Source of the DNA: Chryseobacterium salivictor
Lineage (GTDB): Bacteria > Bacteroidota > Bacteroidia > Flavobacteriales > Weeksellaceae
Direction of reading: 5' to 3'
Assembly (NCBI RefSeq): GCF_004359195.1
Contig: NZ_CP037954.1
Coordinates: forward strand, 1,116,001 to 1,180,000
DNA: 64,000 nucleotides
The notes under the pieces are model-generated. The model made no database searches. It saw only the letters and a list, made by a program, of their open reading frames with translations, and was not told the DNA's origin. Positions 16,294 through 24,615 of this stretch are shown here, piece by piece. A program made the translations under genes and the position numbers. The number at the start of each line of letters is the position of its first letter. Positions within the stretch are counted from its first letter, which is position 1.

Positions 16294-18285
16294 ATGAAAC
16301 GAATCCTACTTCCAACTATTTCTGTCCTTCTGTTTACCAATAGTTTTGCGCAACAATATTCATCAGATTCTACCAAATCACAACATATTCAGGAAGTTAT
16401 CGTGATTGGAACAACCAAAATTTCGAGCAAAGAAAACAAGCCATTGGGTTCGATTGACGAATACCTGCAAAAATCTGCAAAAGTAGATATGATTAAACGG
16501 GGAGCTTATGCGTGGGAACCGCTTATTAATGGCATGCCGACGGAAAGAACTTTGATCACCATTGATGGAATGAGAATTTTCGGCGCATGTACCGATAAAA
16601 TGGATCCGATTACTTCTTATATTGAAGTTTCCAATTTAATGGAAGCCAGCATCAGTTCAGGGCAGGAAGGTTCCTGTCACGGGAATACCATCGGTGGCGC
16701 TATTGATTTGAAAAGAAATAAAATGATGTTTGGTCAGAAGAAATGGAACTTTAATGTCAACAGCGGGTACGAAACGGTTAATCAGCAAAAAATCTTTGGT
16801 GCCGGAACCCGTTTTAAAACAGAGAAATTCTACACCGACGTTAATTTTATGACGCGTGATGCGGAGAATTATAAAGCCGGCCAAAATATCGAAGTTCCTT
16901 ATTCTCAATTTCAAAAAATAAATATTTCAGGAATTTCCGGAGTGAAACTGGGGGAAAACAAATTACTAGAAGCAGCTGTTATTTACGACAAAGCCAATGA
17001 TGTAGGTTATCCTGCCTTGCCAATGGATGTTTCAATTGCAGAAGCTTTAATTGCTTCCTTGAAATTTCAGATGTTGCCCAAAAGTGATTTCCTGAAAAGC
17101 TGGGAAACCAAAGTTTATTTTAATACGATCATGCACAGAATGGATGATACCAAAAGACCCAATGTTCCGATTCACATGGATATGCCCGGCTGGAGTAAAA
17201 CTTTCGGATATTATTCTCACTTGAAATCGGTGGTTGATCAGCATCATTTTTTATTAAATATCAATGGGTTTTACAATAAGTCATCAGCAGAAATGACGAT
17301 GTATCCTGAAGATAAAAATGAGAAGCTGATGTTTATGCTGACTTGGCCGGATTTGAGAACTTTGGCACAGTCACTTTATCTGGAAGATCAGCTCAATTTT
17401 AATCAAAGTTCAAGTGTGAGATTGTCTGCTTCTGTCACGATGCATCAAAATAAAGTGGAAAGTGAATTCGGCTTAAACAGTTTACAGATTTTTTACCCTG
17501 AAATGAAAGCTGAAAAAAACAGAATTCTGAAAAGTTTCGCGGCCAATTATCAGTTTGATAAAAATGGATCTCAGGCCGGTTTCGGTTTGGGATATGGTGA
17601 CCGTGCGCCCTCGGTGTCAGAAGGCTACGGATTTTATTTGTTCAACAGTTTTGAGAAATACGATTATATTGGAAATCCCTATTTGAAAAATGAGTCATCA
17701 CTTGAAGCCAATGCCTTTATCGGTTTGAAAAAAGAAAAATACAGTGCTAAAATTTCATCGTCTTATTTTCATATTTCCAATTACATCGTAGGGAAAATCA
17801 TTCCTCATCTTGTTCCCATGACTATTGGTGCAAATGGGGTGAAAAGTTATACGGCTTTAGATTACGCGACTTTATTTAATGTCAGTTTATCGACAGAGTT
17901 ACGGATTACAGAACCGTTGAAATGGACAACTCAATTCGTTTACACGCGTGGAAAAGATAATGAACAAGGCAATTTGCCATTTATGAGTCCGTTCAGTTAC
18001 CAAACCGTATTGCGGTATGAAAGAAATAAATTTTCTTCGGAAATTTCGGTTTTTGGAAATACGGAATATCGGGATTTTGCACCCCAATATGGCGAATCTG
18101 AAACGCCGGGTTATGCGGTTGTAAATGCAAATTTAGGCTATTCATTCCCGCTTGGACACGCTAAAACGTATGCGAAAATTGGCGTGGAGAATGTTTTTGA
18201 CTGGTACTACACCACTTATTCCGATTGGAACAAAATCCCACAACCCGGGAGGAATTTCTTTATCAATCTCACTTTTAGTTGGTAG
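16294..18285 (+). CDS. TonB-dependent outer-membrane receptor, OprC/NosA-like (probable copper uptake)
   Basis: A 663-residue TonB-dependent receptor with signal peptide (ending SFAQQ), a TonB box-like region (IQEVIVIG), plug and 22-strand barrel ending in an aromatic residue (FINLTFSW). It has no carboxypeptidase-D or STN domain. The plug contains GACTDKMDP, giving C99-x3-M103. A barrel loop contains MHRMDD, giving H281-x-M283. This CxxxM plus HxM pair is the copper-binding arrangement described for OprC/NosA. The plug also has an unusual C128-H129 (GSCHGNTIGG). Together with the two upstream genes it suggests copper import; other metals cannot be excluded. Confidence 0.85.
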   Translation: MKRILLPTISVLLFTNSFAQQYSSDSTKSQHIQEVIVIGTTKISSKENKPLGSIDEYLQKSAKVDMIKRGAYAWEPLINGMPTERTLITIDGMRIFGACTDKMDPITSYIEVSNLMEASISSGQEGSCHGNTIGGAIDLKRNKMMFGQKKWNFNVNSGYETVNQQKIFGAGTRFKTEKFYTDVNFMTRDAENYKAGQNIEVPYSQFQKINISGISGVKLGENKLLEAAVIYDKANDVGYPALPMDVSIAEALIASLKFQMLPKSDFLKSWETKVYFNTIMHRMDDTKRPNVPIHMDMPGWSKTFGYYSHLKSVVDQHHFLLNINGFYNKSSAEMTMYPEDKNEKLMFMLTWPDLRTLAQSLYLEDQLNFNQSSSVRLSASVTMHQNKVESEFGLNSLQIFYPEMKAEKNRILKSFAANYQFDKNGSQAGFGLGYGDRAPSVSEGYGFYLFNSFEKYDYIGNPYLKNESSLEANAFIGLKKEKYSAKISSSYFHISNYIVGKIIPHLVPMTIGANGVKSYTALDYATLFNVSLSTELRITEPLKWTTQFVYTRGKDNEQGNLPFMSPFSYQTVLRYERNKFSSEISVFGNTEYRDFAPQYGESETPGYAVVNANLGYSFPLGHAKTYAKIGVENVFDWYYTTYSDWNKIPQPGRNFFINLTFSW

Positions 18286-18381
18286 GAAAAGAAGGATTTA
18301 AACCTGCTAAATGTTGGCTGTTTTACAAAAGAAGTTCCGGGAAAATTTCTGTAAATTTGTTAGATCACAAAATCGGAAATC

Positions 18382-18825
18382 ATGAAAAGAGCAGATATCA
18401 TCACCATTATTATTGAAAAACAAAAAGGAGTTATCGACAGTTTAAAACAAACGGTTGAGCGTTATAAAACAGCCTCTGATATGGATGAAGAGAGCACGCA
18501 TGATCCGGAAGATTTTTCGCAGCAGACGCAAGCAAAGGATATGCAGCTCCGTTACGAGAAAACGTTGAAAGAAGCGGAACAAAATCTTGCCTTTCTGGAA
18601 GGGGAGCTTAAGACTTCACACGATAAAATTGAAAGGGGAGCCCTGATAGAAACTGATCAGAGTTTTTTATTCGTTGGGATTTCTGTGCCTGTTTTTATAT
18701 TTGAAAGTAAGGAAGTGGTTACCTTTTCAGACCATGCTCCTGTTTTCCAAAATATAAAAAGAAAGAATAAGGGCGAGAGCATTGAGGTTGGCTCAAAATC
18801 ACTTCAGATTATTGATTTCTGTTAA
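18382..18825 (+). CDS. GreA-like coiled-coil protein, function uncertain
   Basis: A 147-residue protein. The first ~85 residues form a long charged antiparallel coiled coil (IIIEKQKGVIDSLKQTVERYK ... LRYEKTLKEAEQNLAFLE). A small beta-rich C-terminal domain follows (GALIETDQSFLFVGISVP ... EVGSKSLQIIDF). This is the overall plan of GreA/GreB-type proteins, but the usual FKBP-like motif is weak. A role as an RNA polymerase secondary-channel factor is therefore tentative. A -7 element TAAATTTG lies at 18352-18359. It has no tight spacing to its neighbours. Confidence 0.7.
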   Translation: MKRADIITIIIEKQKGVIDSLKQTVERYKTASDMDEESTHDPEDFSQQTQAKDMQLRYEKTLKEAEQNLAFLEGELKTSHDKIERGALIETDQSFLFVGISVPVFIFESKEVVTFSDHAPVFQNIKRKNKGESIEVGSKSLQIIDFC

Positions 18826-18842
18826 ATGAATGATTTGCCTTC

Positions 18843-18887
18843 TGTAACCTGGGTTACATTTTATGAAAAAATTAAAGAGTATTTTTG
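18843..18887 (+). promoter_or_regulatory. Activator-type dyad and promoter of the sulfur locus
   Basis: tgtaacc-tg-ggttaca (18843-18858) is a perfect 7-bp dyad. A -7 element TATTTTTG (TAnnTTTG) lies at 18880-18887. The dyad is centred about 40 bases before the expected transcription start, the usual place for a Crp/Fnr-type class II activator, and no TTG -33 box is present. This geometry favours the TauE start at 18902 over the ATG at 18863. Confidence 0.55.
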
Positions 18888-18901
18888 CTGAAATTATTTC
18901 A

Positions 18902-19708
18902 ATGGAGTTATTAGGATATTTTTCAGCAGTCGTTATTGGTCTCGTGATGGGATTGATCGGCGGTGGCGGAAGTATTCTCAGTGTCCCGGTTTTTGTTTAT
19001 GTTTTTGGCTTTGATCCGGTAACCGCAACAACGCTTTCGCTTTTCGTGGTCGGTGTTACCAGTTTGGTAGGCTCTGCCGGTTTTGTAAAAGAAAAAATGA
19101 TTGATTTTCAAACCGCCTTAATTTTCGGTATTCCTTCCGTTTTGGGCGTGTTGTTTTCGAGAAGACTGGTTTTGCCCCATTTGCCTGAATACATTATCAG
19201 CCGTTGGGGGATTACCATGACCAGAGATATGTTTCTGCTTTTTTTATTCGCAATACTGATGTTGATCGCTTCTGCCAAAATGATCAGGAAAACCGAAAGA
19301 CCTTCGGGAAGAAAACAAACCGAAAATAATTACACCATTCTAATATCGCAGGGGCTTTTAGTCGGCATCATCACGGGTTTAATCGGTGCGGGCGGCGGAT
19401 TTCTGATCGTGCCGGCCTTGGTCATGTTAATCGGTCTGCCGATGAAAAGAGCAGTAGCAACTTCGCTTTTTATTATCGCACTGAATTCGATTCTTGGTTT
19501 TCTCAGCACCATGAAGATGGTTGCACACGACTGGACTTTCCTCATTGTTTTTTCCTCGTTATCCGTAGCCGGAATTTTCATAGGAATCGTATTGGCGAAA
19601 AAAATGGACGGGCGGAAATTGAAACCCCTTTTTGGTTGGGTCGTCCTGTTTATGGGATTATTTATCATTATTAAAGAAATATTTATTAAACAACAAATAG
19701 CAATATGA
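18902..19708 (+). CDS. Sulfite exporter TauE/SafE family protein
   Basis: A 268-residue integral membrane protein with about eight spans and two homologous halves. Each half begins with a Gly-rich motif: GLIGGGGSILSVPVFVY near residue 18, and GLIGAGGGFLIVPALVM near residue 165. These are TauE/SafE hallmarks. It probably exports sulfite or another sulfonate/thiol oxidation product at the inner membrane. It leads a run of sulfur genes and overlaps the next one by four bases (ATGA). An ATG 39 bases upstream is in frame, but the promoter element lies between the two, so the later start is preferred. Confidence 0.88.
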   Translation: MELLGYFSAVVIGLVMGLIGGGGSILSVPVFVYVFGFDPVTATTLSLFVVGVTSLVGSAGFVKEKMIDFQTALIFGIPSVLGVLFSRRLVLPHLPEYIISRWGITMTRDMFLLFLFAILMLIASAKMIRKTERPSGRKQTENNYTILISQGLLVGIITGLIGAGGGFLIVPALVMLIGLPMKRAVATSLFIIALNSILGFLSTMKMVAHDWTFLIVFSSLSVAGIFIGIVLAKKMDGRKLKPLFGWVVLFMGLFIIIKEIFIKQQIAI

Positions 19709-20088
19709 AGAAGTTATTGATTTTTACCTTAGGATTGTTTTTAGTGACCGCGTGTGACAAAGAACAGGCAAAAACCCTGAACACTACTGAGGTTTCTGCA
19801 AAAGATCCGAAAGAAGTGAGTTTGGTGCAGGAAACCACAAAGTTGAAAAATGACAAAGGGGAAGAGATGAACGTCACTTATTTTGCGCAGGGAGATGATA
19901 TTGCCGTGAAGTTGGAGCAGGACGGTAAAAAAGAAGAAATACTGATTGCGAAAAAAATCAACACCAAAGGTGAGCCTGTTTTCGCCAATGAAAAAATGAT
20001 GTGGGAAGGTGCTCTCGGAGCCGGAGGAAAACTGACGGACGACCAGGGTAACGCAACTCAATACACTGAAATCGGAGAAAGTAAGTAA
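19705..20088 (+). CDS. Small lipoprotein of the sulfur locus
   Basis: A 127-residue lipoprotein (signal MKKLLIFTLGLFLVTAC, lipobox VTA-C). The mature part is charged and beta-rich (EEMNVTYFAQGDDIAVKLEQDGKKEEILI). It has some resemblance in layout to MliC-like lysozyme-inhibitor folds but no diagnostic motif. Translational coupling to tauE (4-bp overlap) ties it to the locus. The function is unknown. Confidence 0.8.
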   Translation: MKKLLIFTLGLFLVTACDKEQAKTLNTTEVSAKDPKEVSLVQETTKLKNDKGEEMNVTYFAQGDDIAVKLEQDGKKEEILIAKKINTKGEPVFANEKMMWEGALGAGGKLTDDQGNATQYTEIGESK

Positions 20089-20162
20089 GTATTTTTCCTA
20101 AATTTATTAAGATGAAATTCCTTTATTTTTTAAATTGAAATTTAAAGGTGAAAAAATTGAAT

Positions 20163-21575
20163 ATGATGAAAATAGAGCAGATTTATACAGGATGTCTCGC
20201 CCAGGGAGCCTACTATATTGTCTCAGAGAATGAGGCCGTAATTATCGATCCGTTACGGGAAACAAAACCTTATACCGACCGTTTAGAAAAAGATAAGGTA
20301 CAGTTGAAATATATTTTTGAAACCCATTTCCATGCAGATTTTGTTTCAGGACATGTTGATTTATCCAGGAAAACGGGTGCGCCAATTGTTTACGGACCGA
20401 CAGCAAATCCAGATTTTGATGCCATCATTGCCGAAGACGGACAGATTTTTGAGATCGGAAAAATTAAGATTAAAGTTTTGCATACTCCGGGTCATACCAT
20501 GGAAAGTTCTACCTATCTTTTGATTGATGAAAACGGAAAAGAAACTGCGATTTTCAGTGGAGATACGCTTTTTTTAGGTGATGTCGGGAGACCTGATCTG
20601 GCGCAAAAAGCAGCAAGCATGACTCAGGAAGAATTGGCCGGGATTCTATATGACAGTTTGCAAAATAAGATCATGCCTTTGTCTGATGATATCACAGTTT
20701 ATCCTGCGCATGGCGCCGGTTCTGCCTGTGGCAAAAATATGCAGAAAGAAACAGTAGATACTTTGGGGAATCAAAAGAAAACAAATTATGCACTGAACCA
20801 GCCAAACAAGGAATCCTTCGTCAGAGAAGTTCTGGATGGTTTATCTGCGCCGCCAAAATATTTCGGAATGAATGTCGCTCTAAACAAAGGCGGTTACGAA
20901 GATTTCGATGTGATTCTTAAAAAAGGATCGCATCCAGTTTCTGCCCAGGATTTTGAAGCGGTTGCAGAAGATAGCGGAGCTTTGATTCTAGACACCAGAA
21001 ATGCTGCCGATTTTCATAAAGGATTTGTGCCTAATTCAATCAATATAGGTTTACAGGGAGATTTTGCACCCTGGGTTGGAGCCATGATTTATGATGTGAA
21101 ACAACCGCTTTTATTGGTGACTGATTCGGGACTCGAAAAAGAAGCAATTACCCGTTTGTCAAGAGTTGGTTTTGATAATGTGATTGGTTATTTGGAAGGT
21201 GGTTTTCAATCATGGAGAAATTCCGGAAAGGAAACTGACAATGTTAACAGGATTTCTGCCCATACTTTTTCAGAGCAGTTCAAAGAAGATTCAAAAGTTA
21301 TCGATGTGAGGAACGAAACCGAATATGCCGCAGAACATGTGAATGAAGCGTATAGCAGACCTTTGGTTGATATCAATGAATGGGCATCAACTTTGGATAA
21401 AGAGGCACATTTCTTTTTGCATTGTGCCGGTGGTTACAGAAGTATGATCGCTGCAAGTATTTTAAATTCCAGAGGGATTAGAAATTTTACAGAAATCGAA
21501 GGTGGTTTCAATAAAATTAAAGAAACGGATGTTCCCAAAAGTAATTTCGTTTGTCAATCAAAAACTTTAAAGTGA
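20163..21575 (+). CDS. Persulfide dioxygenase-like MBL-fold hydrolase fused to two rhodanese domains
   Basis: A 470-residue protein. Residues 1-240 form a metallo-beta-lactamase fold of the ETHE1/persulfide dioxygenase type (H55-x-H57-x-D59 in ETHFHADFVSGH, then LHTPGHTMES, FSGDTLFLGDVGRPDL and YPAHGAGSACG). Two rhodanese domains follow. The first has no active-site Cys (PLLLVTDSG), while the second has one (FLHCAGGYRS). Such fusions oxidise glutathione- or thiol-persulfide to sulfite and handle sulfane sulfur, which fits the adjacent TauE exporter. Two adjacent ATGs are possible starts; an upstream GTG is less likely. The stop overlaps the next start. Confidence 0.9.
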   Translation: MMKIEQIYTGCLAQGAYYIVSENEAVIIDPLRETKPYTDRLEKDKVQLKYIFETHFHADFVSGHVDLSRKTGAPIVYGPTANPDFDAIIAEDGQIFEIGKIKIKVLHTPGHTMESSTYLLIDENGKETAIFSGDTLFLGDVGRPDLAQKAASMTQEELAGILYDSLQNKIMPLSDDITVYPAHGAGSACGKNMQKETVDTLGNQKKTNYALNQPNKESFVREVLDGLSAPPKYFGMNVALNKGGYEDFDVILKKGSHPVSAQDFEAVAEDSGALILDTRNAADFHKGFVPNSINIGLQGDFAPWVGAMIYDVKQPLLLVTDSGLEKEAITRLSRVGFDNVIGYLEGGFQSWRNSGKETDNVNRISAHTFSEQFKEDSKVIDVRNETEYAAEHVNEAYSRPLVDINEWASTLDKEAHFFLHCAGGYRSMIAASILNSRGIRNFTEIEGGFNKIKETDVPKSNFVCQSKTLK

Positions 21576-21949
21576 TGAGTTTAAAAAAGATTTTTATTGT
21601 AGCGGTGATTTCAATGATTTCATGGTCCTGTAAAACAGCAACGCCAGTTTCAGAAGTCTCCCGTGCAGAAGTCAAAGAAATGATTACCAGTCCGGAAACC
21701 ACTTTGGTGGATGTTAGAATTCCGGAACAGTTTTCTGAGAAGACTTCTCCAGGAGCTATTAATATTCCTTTAGCCAAAATTGAAGATCATCTCGATTTTT
21801 TCAGAAAACAAAAACAAACCGTCGTTTTCTGCAATAGTGGAAAGCAAGCCGCTCAGGCAGTTGAAATTTTGAAAAAGAACGGAATTCAAAATGTTTATGA
21901 TGCCAAAACGCTTCAAAATGTAACCGCAGTTAAAAAAGAAAAGAAGTGA
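21575..21949 (+). CDS. Rhodanese-domain lipoprotein
   Basis: A 124-residue protein with a lipoprotein signal (MSLKKIFIVAVISMISWSC, lipobox) and one rhodanese domain with active-site Cys in VVFCNSGKQAA. It would act as a sulfurtransferase in the periplasm or at the outer membrane. Its ATG overlaps the stop of the MBL/rhodanese gene (TGATG), so the two are translated together. The domain is short compared with full rhodaneses. Confidence 0.88.
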   Translation: MSLKKIFIVAVISMISWSCKTATPVSEVSRAEVKEMITSPETTLVDVRIPEQFSEKTSPGAINIPLAKIEDHLDFFRKQKQTVVFCNSGKQAAQAVEILKKNGIQNVYDAKTLQNVTAVKKEKK

Positions 21950-22000
21950 AAAACAGCGTAGTTCTTGCAGAAGAAAATCTATTTTCATTCACTCAATAAT

Positions 22001-22630
22001 ATGATGAACGAATTCCATTGCGATAAATCTCCTGACCCAAATGTTCCCGATAAAAATTTTTGGGAAAGTAAATGGGCGAAAAGGGAAACCGGTTGGGATA
22101 TTGGTTTTTCCTCACCGGCAATTGTAGAATATTTGTTGCAATATCCAGATAGAAAGGCGGCTATTTTGATTCCCGGTTGTGGGAATGCTTACGAAGTTGA
22201 ATCGCTTTATAATCTTGGCTTTAAAAACATTACCGTTGTTGATATTTCGCCAACAGCAGTTGATATTTTAAAAGAGAAATACAAAGATAGGGAAGGTGTG
22301 AAGGTAATTTGTGAAGATTTCTTTGACCATACAGGAATTTACGATCTCATTATTGAACAGACTTTTTTCTGTGCAGTTTCTCCTTTGTTAAGAACTCGGT
22401 ATGCAGAAAAAATGCATTCATTATTAAACGAAAACGGTCGGATAATCGGAGTGTTGTTTAATAAAGTTTTTGATAAAAACGGACCGCCTTTTGGTGGAAG
22501 CGTTGAGGAATATCAGACTCTTTTCAGCCAATATTTTAATATTCAAAAAATGGAAGAATGCTATAACAGCATCGAACCCAGAAAAGGAAGCGAAGTTTTC
22601 ATCAACCTAAAAAAGAAGAAAATAATATGA
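22001..22630 (+). CDS. TPMT-like SAM-dependent methyltransferase
   Basis: A 209-residue class I methyltransferase of the thiopurine S-methyltransferase type. It opens with FWESKWAKRETGWDIGFSSPAIV. The SAM-binding motif is ILIPGCGNAYEVESLYNLGF, with the acidic post-I residue in ITVVDISPTAV, then IYDLIIEQTFFCAV. Bacterial relatives methylate thiols, sulfide, selenite or tellurite. Its place inside a persulfide locus supports a thiol or hydrogen sulfide substrate; this is inferred. It overlaps the next gene by four bases. Confidence 0.85.
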   Translation: MMNEFHCDKSPDPNVPDKNFWESKWAKRETGWDIGFSSPAIVEYLLQYPDRKAAILIPGCGNAYEVESLYNLGFKNITVVDISPTAVDILKEKYKDREGVKVICEDFFDHTGIYDLIIEQTFFCAVSPLLRTRYAEKMHSLLNENGRIIGVLFNKVFDKNGPPFGGSVEEYQTLFSQYFNIQKMEECYNSIEPRKGSEVFINLKKKKII

Positions 22631-22839
22631 TATCTATTTTAAAACAATATAAAATTGCATTGACCGGAATTCTGGTCGGCGGAATTCTGGGTTATGCATA
22701 TTATCACTTTATTGGCTGCACAACAGGAACCTGTGCGATAACATCCAAACCGTTTAATTCGACCGTTTACGGAATGGTGATGGGCTATTTAATGTTTTCG
22801 GTATTTCAGAAATCTAAAACAAAAAAAGAACATGTTTAA
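22627..22839 (+). CDS. Small membrane protein, DUF6132 type
   Basis: A 70-residue protein with two membrane spans (about residues 9-27 and 45-60). Between them is the conserved-looking cysteine segment IGCTTGTCAITSKPFNSTVYGMVMGYL. Cys residues facing the membrane boundary, together with neighbouring rhodaneses, suggest sulfane-sulfur passage or sensing, but no function is known. It overlaps the genes on both sides by a few bases. Confidence 0.8.
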   Translation: MISILKQYKIALTGILVGGILGYAYYHFIGCTTGTCAITSKPFNSTVYGMVMGYLMFSVFQKSKTKKEHV

Positions 22840-23143
22840 TTTTATTAAAAATATTTTTGGTGTAAAAAATGTTGATTTTAAACAGCTTTTTATCGCCGGT
22901 GCACAAATAATTGATGTGCGGACTCCTGCTGAATTCAGCAACGGTCATATTAAACAGTCGGCGAATATTCCCTTGCAGCAGCTGCAAAGTGAAATGAAAA
23001 AACTCGACTTGAAAAAACCAATCATCACCTGTTGTGCAAGCGGAATGAGAAGCGCTTCTGCCAAAGCAATTCTTCAGCAAAATGGTTTTGAAGCATATAA
23101 CGGAGGCGGTTGGAGCTCCCTTCAGAATAAATTAAATCGGTGA
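22832..23143 (+). CDS. Single-domain rhodanese
   Basis: A 103-residue cytosolic rhodanese. It has IIDVRTPAEFSNGHIKQSANIPL followed by the active-site loop ITCCASGMRSASA, which carries two adjacent Cys. GlpE-type enzymes of this size transfer sulfane sulfur to thiols or thioredoxin. It overlaps DUF6132 upstream (8 bases) and the DUF2892-like gene downstream (4 bases). Confidence 0.9.
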   Translation: MFNFIKNIFGVKNVDFKQLFIAGAQIIDVRTPAEFSNGHIKQSANIPLQQLQSEMKKLDLKKPIITCCASGMRSASAKAILQQNGFEAYNGGGWSSLQNKLNR

Positions 23144-23340
23144 AAAATATATTTCAGAATTGGACCTTAAGTAGATTCTTATATTTAGCTGGTGGAATAT
23201 TTTTTGTACTCATCGCAGCAAATGACCGGGTTTGGTTGATGATTCCTTTCGGGCTGTATTTCATGGCGATGGCAATTTTCAAATTGGGTTGTGTAGCCGG
23301 AGCTTGTGAAGTGCCAAGAAAAGAGGAAAATAATATTTAA
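23140..23340 (+). CDS. Small DUF2892-like membrane protein
   Basis: A 66-residue protein starting at GTG within the TGA of the preceding gene. Two hydrophobic segments (residues ~12-29 and ~32-50) frame NDRVWLMIPFGLYFMAMAIFKLG, followed by C-V-A-G-A-C-E-V. DUF2892 modules are fused to rhodaneses in YgaP-type proteins, so a split YgaP arrangement with the preceding rhodanese is likely. Confidence 0.8.
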   Translation: MKNIFQNWTLSRFLYLAGGIFFVLIAANDRVWLMIPFGLYFMAMAIFKLGCVAGACEVPRKEENNI

Positions 23341-23388
23341 ACTAAAGTTTTAGTTGAGCAATTTCAGTAACTATTTTATTTAAAAGTG

Positions 23389-23691
23389 ATGTCACAAAAA
23401 TTTAAAGAACTTATAGATTCAGAACGTCCAGTATTGATTGATTTTTTTGCCACCTGGTGCGGTCCCTGCAAAGTACAGTCTTCGGTCCTGACGACTGTTA
23501 AAGAAAACATAGGTGATCTGGCCAGAATTGTAAAGATAGATATTGATCAGTTCCCGGCAATTGCCGCCGAATATGGCGTTCGTGGTGTTCCCACTTTGGC
23601 GGTTTTCAAAAAAGGCGAAATGCTTTATAAGCAAAGCGGCGTACACGATGTTAATACACTGACAGATCTGTTGAAAGGATTTGCTTCGTAA
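23389..23691 (+). CDS. Thioredoxin
   Basis: A 100-residue thioredoxin with redox motif [12 protein letters not shown] and the cis-proline segment [14 protein letters not shown]. It likely reduces persulfides or disulfides produced by the rhodaneses upstream. There is a 48-base gap to the previous gene, so it could have its own transcript but probably reads through. ATG is chosen over a GTG one codon earlier. Confidence 0.92.
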   Translation: MSQKFKELIDSERPVLIDFFATWCGPCKVQSSVLTTVKENIGDLARIVKIDIDQFPAIAAEYGVRGVPTLAVFKKGEMLYKQSGVHDVNTLTDLLKGFAS

Positions 23692-23720
23692 TTTTTAACA
23701 GAAATCGCACGAATCTTTTT

Positions 23721-23744
23721 CACAAATTTCATTAAACATTTGTG
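23721..23744. repeat. Short inverted repeat after the thioredoxin gene
   Basis: cacaaat (23721-23727) and atttgtg (23738-23744) form a dyad in an AT-rich gap that holds more partial copies of ttgtg/cacaaa words. It has no T-run and is not a convincing terminator. It resembles the dispersed intergenic repeats common in this group. Confidence 0.3.
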
Positions 23745-23856
23745 TTATTGGTGAAAATAATTTGTGCAGTTTGTGTTGTAATGCAGTCAATTCTGGAGGA
23801 ATCTTTATTTTCGTAAATTCTTAAACAGGGCCTTAATGTTGAAAATGTGATAAGAA

Positions 23857-24615
23857 TTACTTTAATTCAAATTCATCACGATCCGATAGAAAAGGAAATT
23901 TCGTTCTGAATTTGTCCAGCTTTTCTGCTTCAAAAATAGTGGATATGATATTGTTTTTTGTTGATGAGGTTTCACTTCCGTCAGCAAAATAGCAATAAGA
24001 GCTTTCCGGATATTCTAAATCATTGCCATCAGTTCCGATTCTGTTCAAGCCAAAAACATACGCTTGGTTTTCAATTGCTCTTGCTTTTAATAAAGTCTGC
24101 CAGGCGTCAATTCTGCTTTTCGGCCAATTGGCAACATATAAGATGGCGTCATAATCATTATTGTTTCTGGAAAAAACAGGAAACCGCAAATCGTAGCAAA
24201 CCTGCAGCAAAATTCTCCATCCTTTATATTGAACGATCACCCGTTCCTGTCCGGAACTGTATTTTTTATCTTCACCGGAGTAAGAAAAGAGATGCCTTTT
24301 ATCATAGAAAAAATATTCGCCATCGGGTTTCACAAAATAAAACCGGTTGAGATATTGGTCGCCTTCAAAAACAGAAGCGCTCCCGCAGACTGCTGTGTTT
24401 TTTTGTTTTGCGAAATTTTTCATCCATTGCAGTGTTTCTTCATTTCGGTCTGCTATTTCCTCCGGCTTCATATAAAAACCAGTGGAAAACATTTCGGGTA
24501 GAATAAGCAGATCCGCCGAGGTTTGTTTGAAGGCCAATTCAATTTGCTTAAAATTTTCACTTTTGTTTTTCCAGGCGATATTTAAATTTAACCCACTAAT
24601 TATTAAATCATTCAT
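23857..24615 (-). CDS. Omega-amidase YafV-type carbon-nitrogen hydrolase
   Basis: A 252-residue nitrilase-superfamily amidase. The Glu-Lys-Cys triad is visible in LLILPEMFSTGFY, FYDKRHLFSYSGE and RILLQVCYDLRFP, in the order and sequence context of YafV/NIT2. These enzymes hydrolyse alpha-ketoglutaramate or alpha-ketosuccinamate, tidying up products of glutamine transaminases, including those of methionine salvage. It is monocistronic and convergent with the sulfur locus. Confidence 0.9.
   Translation of the reverse strand: MNDLIISGLNLNIAWKNKSENFKQIELAFKQTSADLLILPEMFSTGFYMKPEEIADRNEETLQWMKNFAKQKNTAVCGSASVFEGDQYLNRFYFVKPDGEYFFYDKRHLFSYSGEDKKYSSGQERVIVQYKGWRILLQVCYDLRFPVFSRNNNDYDAILYVANWPKSRIDAWQTLLKARAIENQAYVFGLNRIGTDGNDLEYPESSYCYFADGSETSSTKNNIISTIFEAEKLDKFRTKFPFLSDRDEFELK

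Noticed and set aside
18863..18901. N-terminal extension of the TauE/SafE protein from the ATG at 18863
   Set aside because: The -7 promoter element TATTTTTG lies within it, and family members begin close to the downstream ATG.
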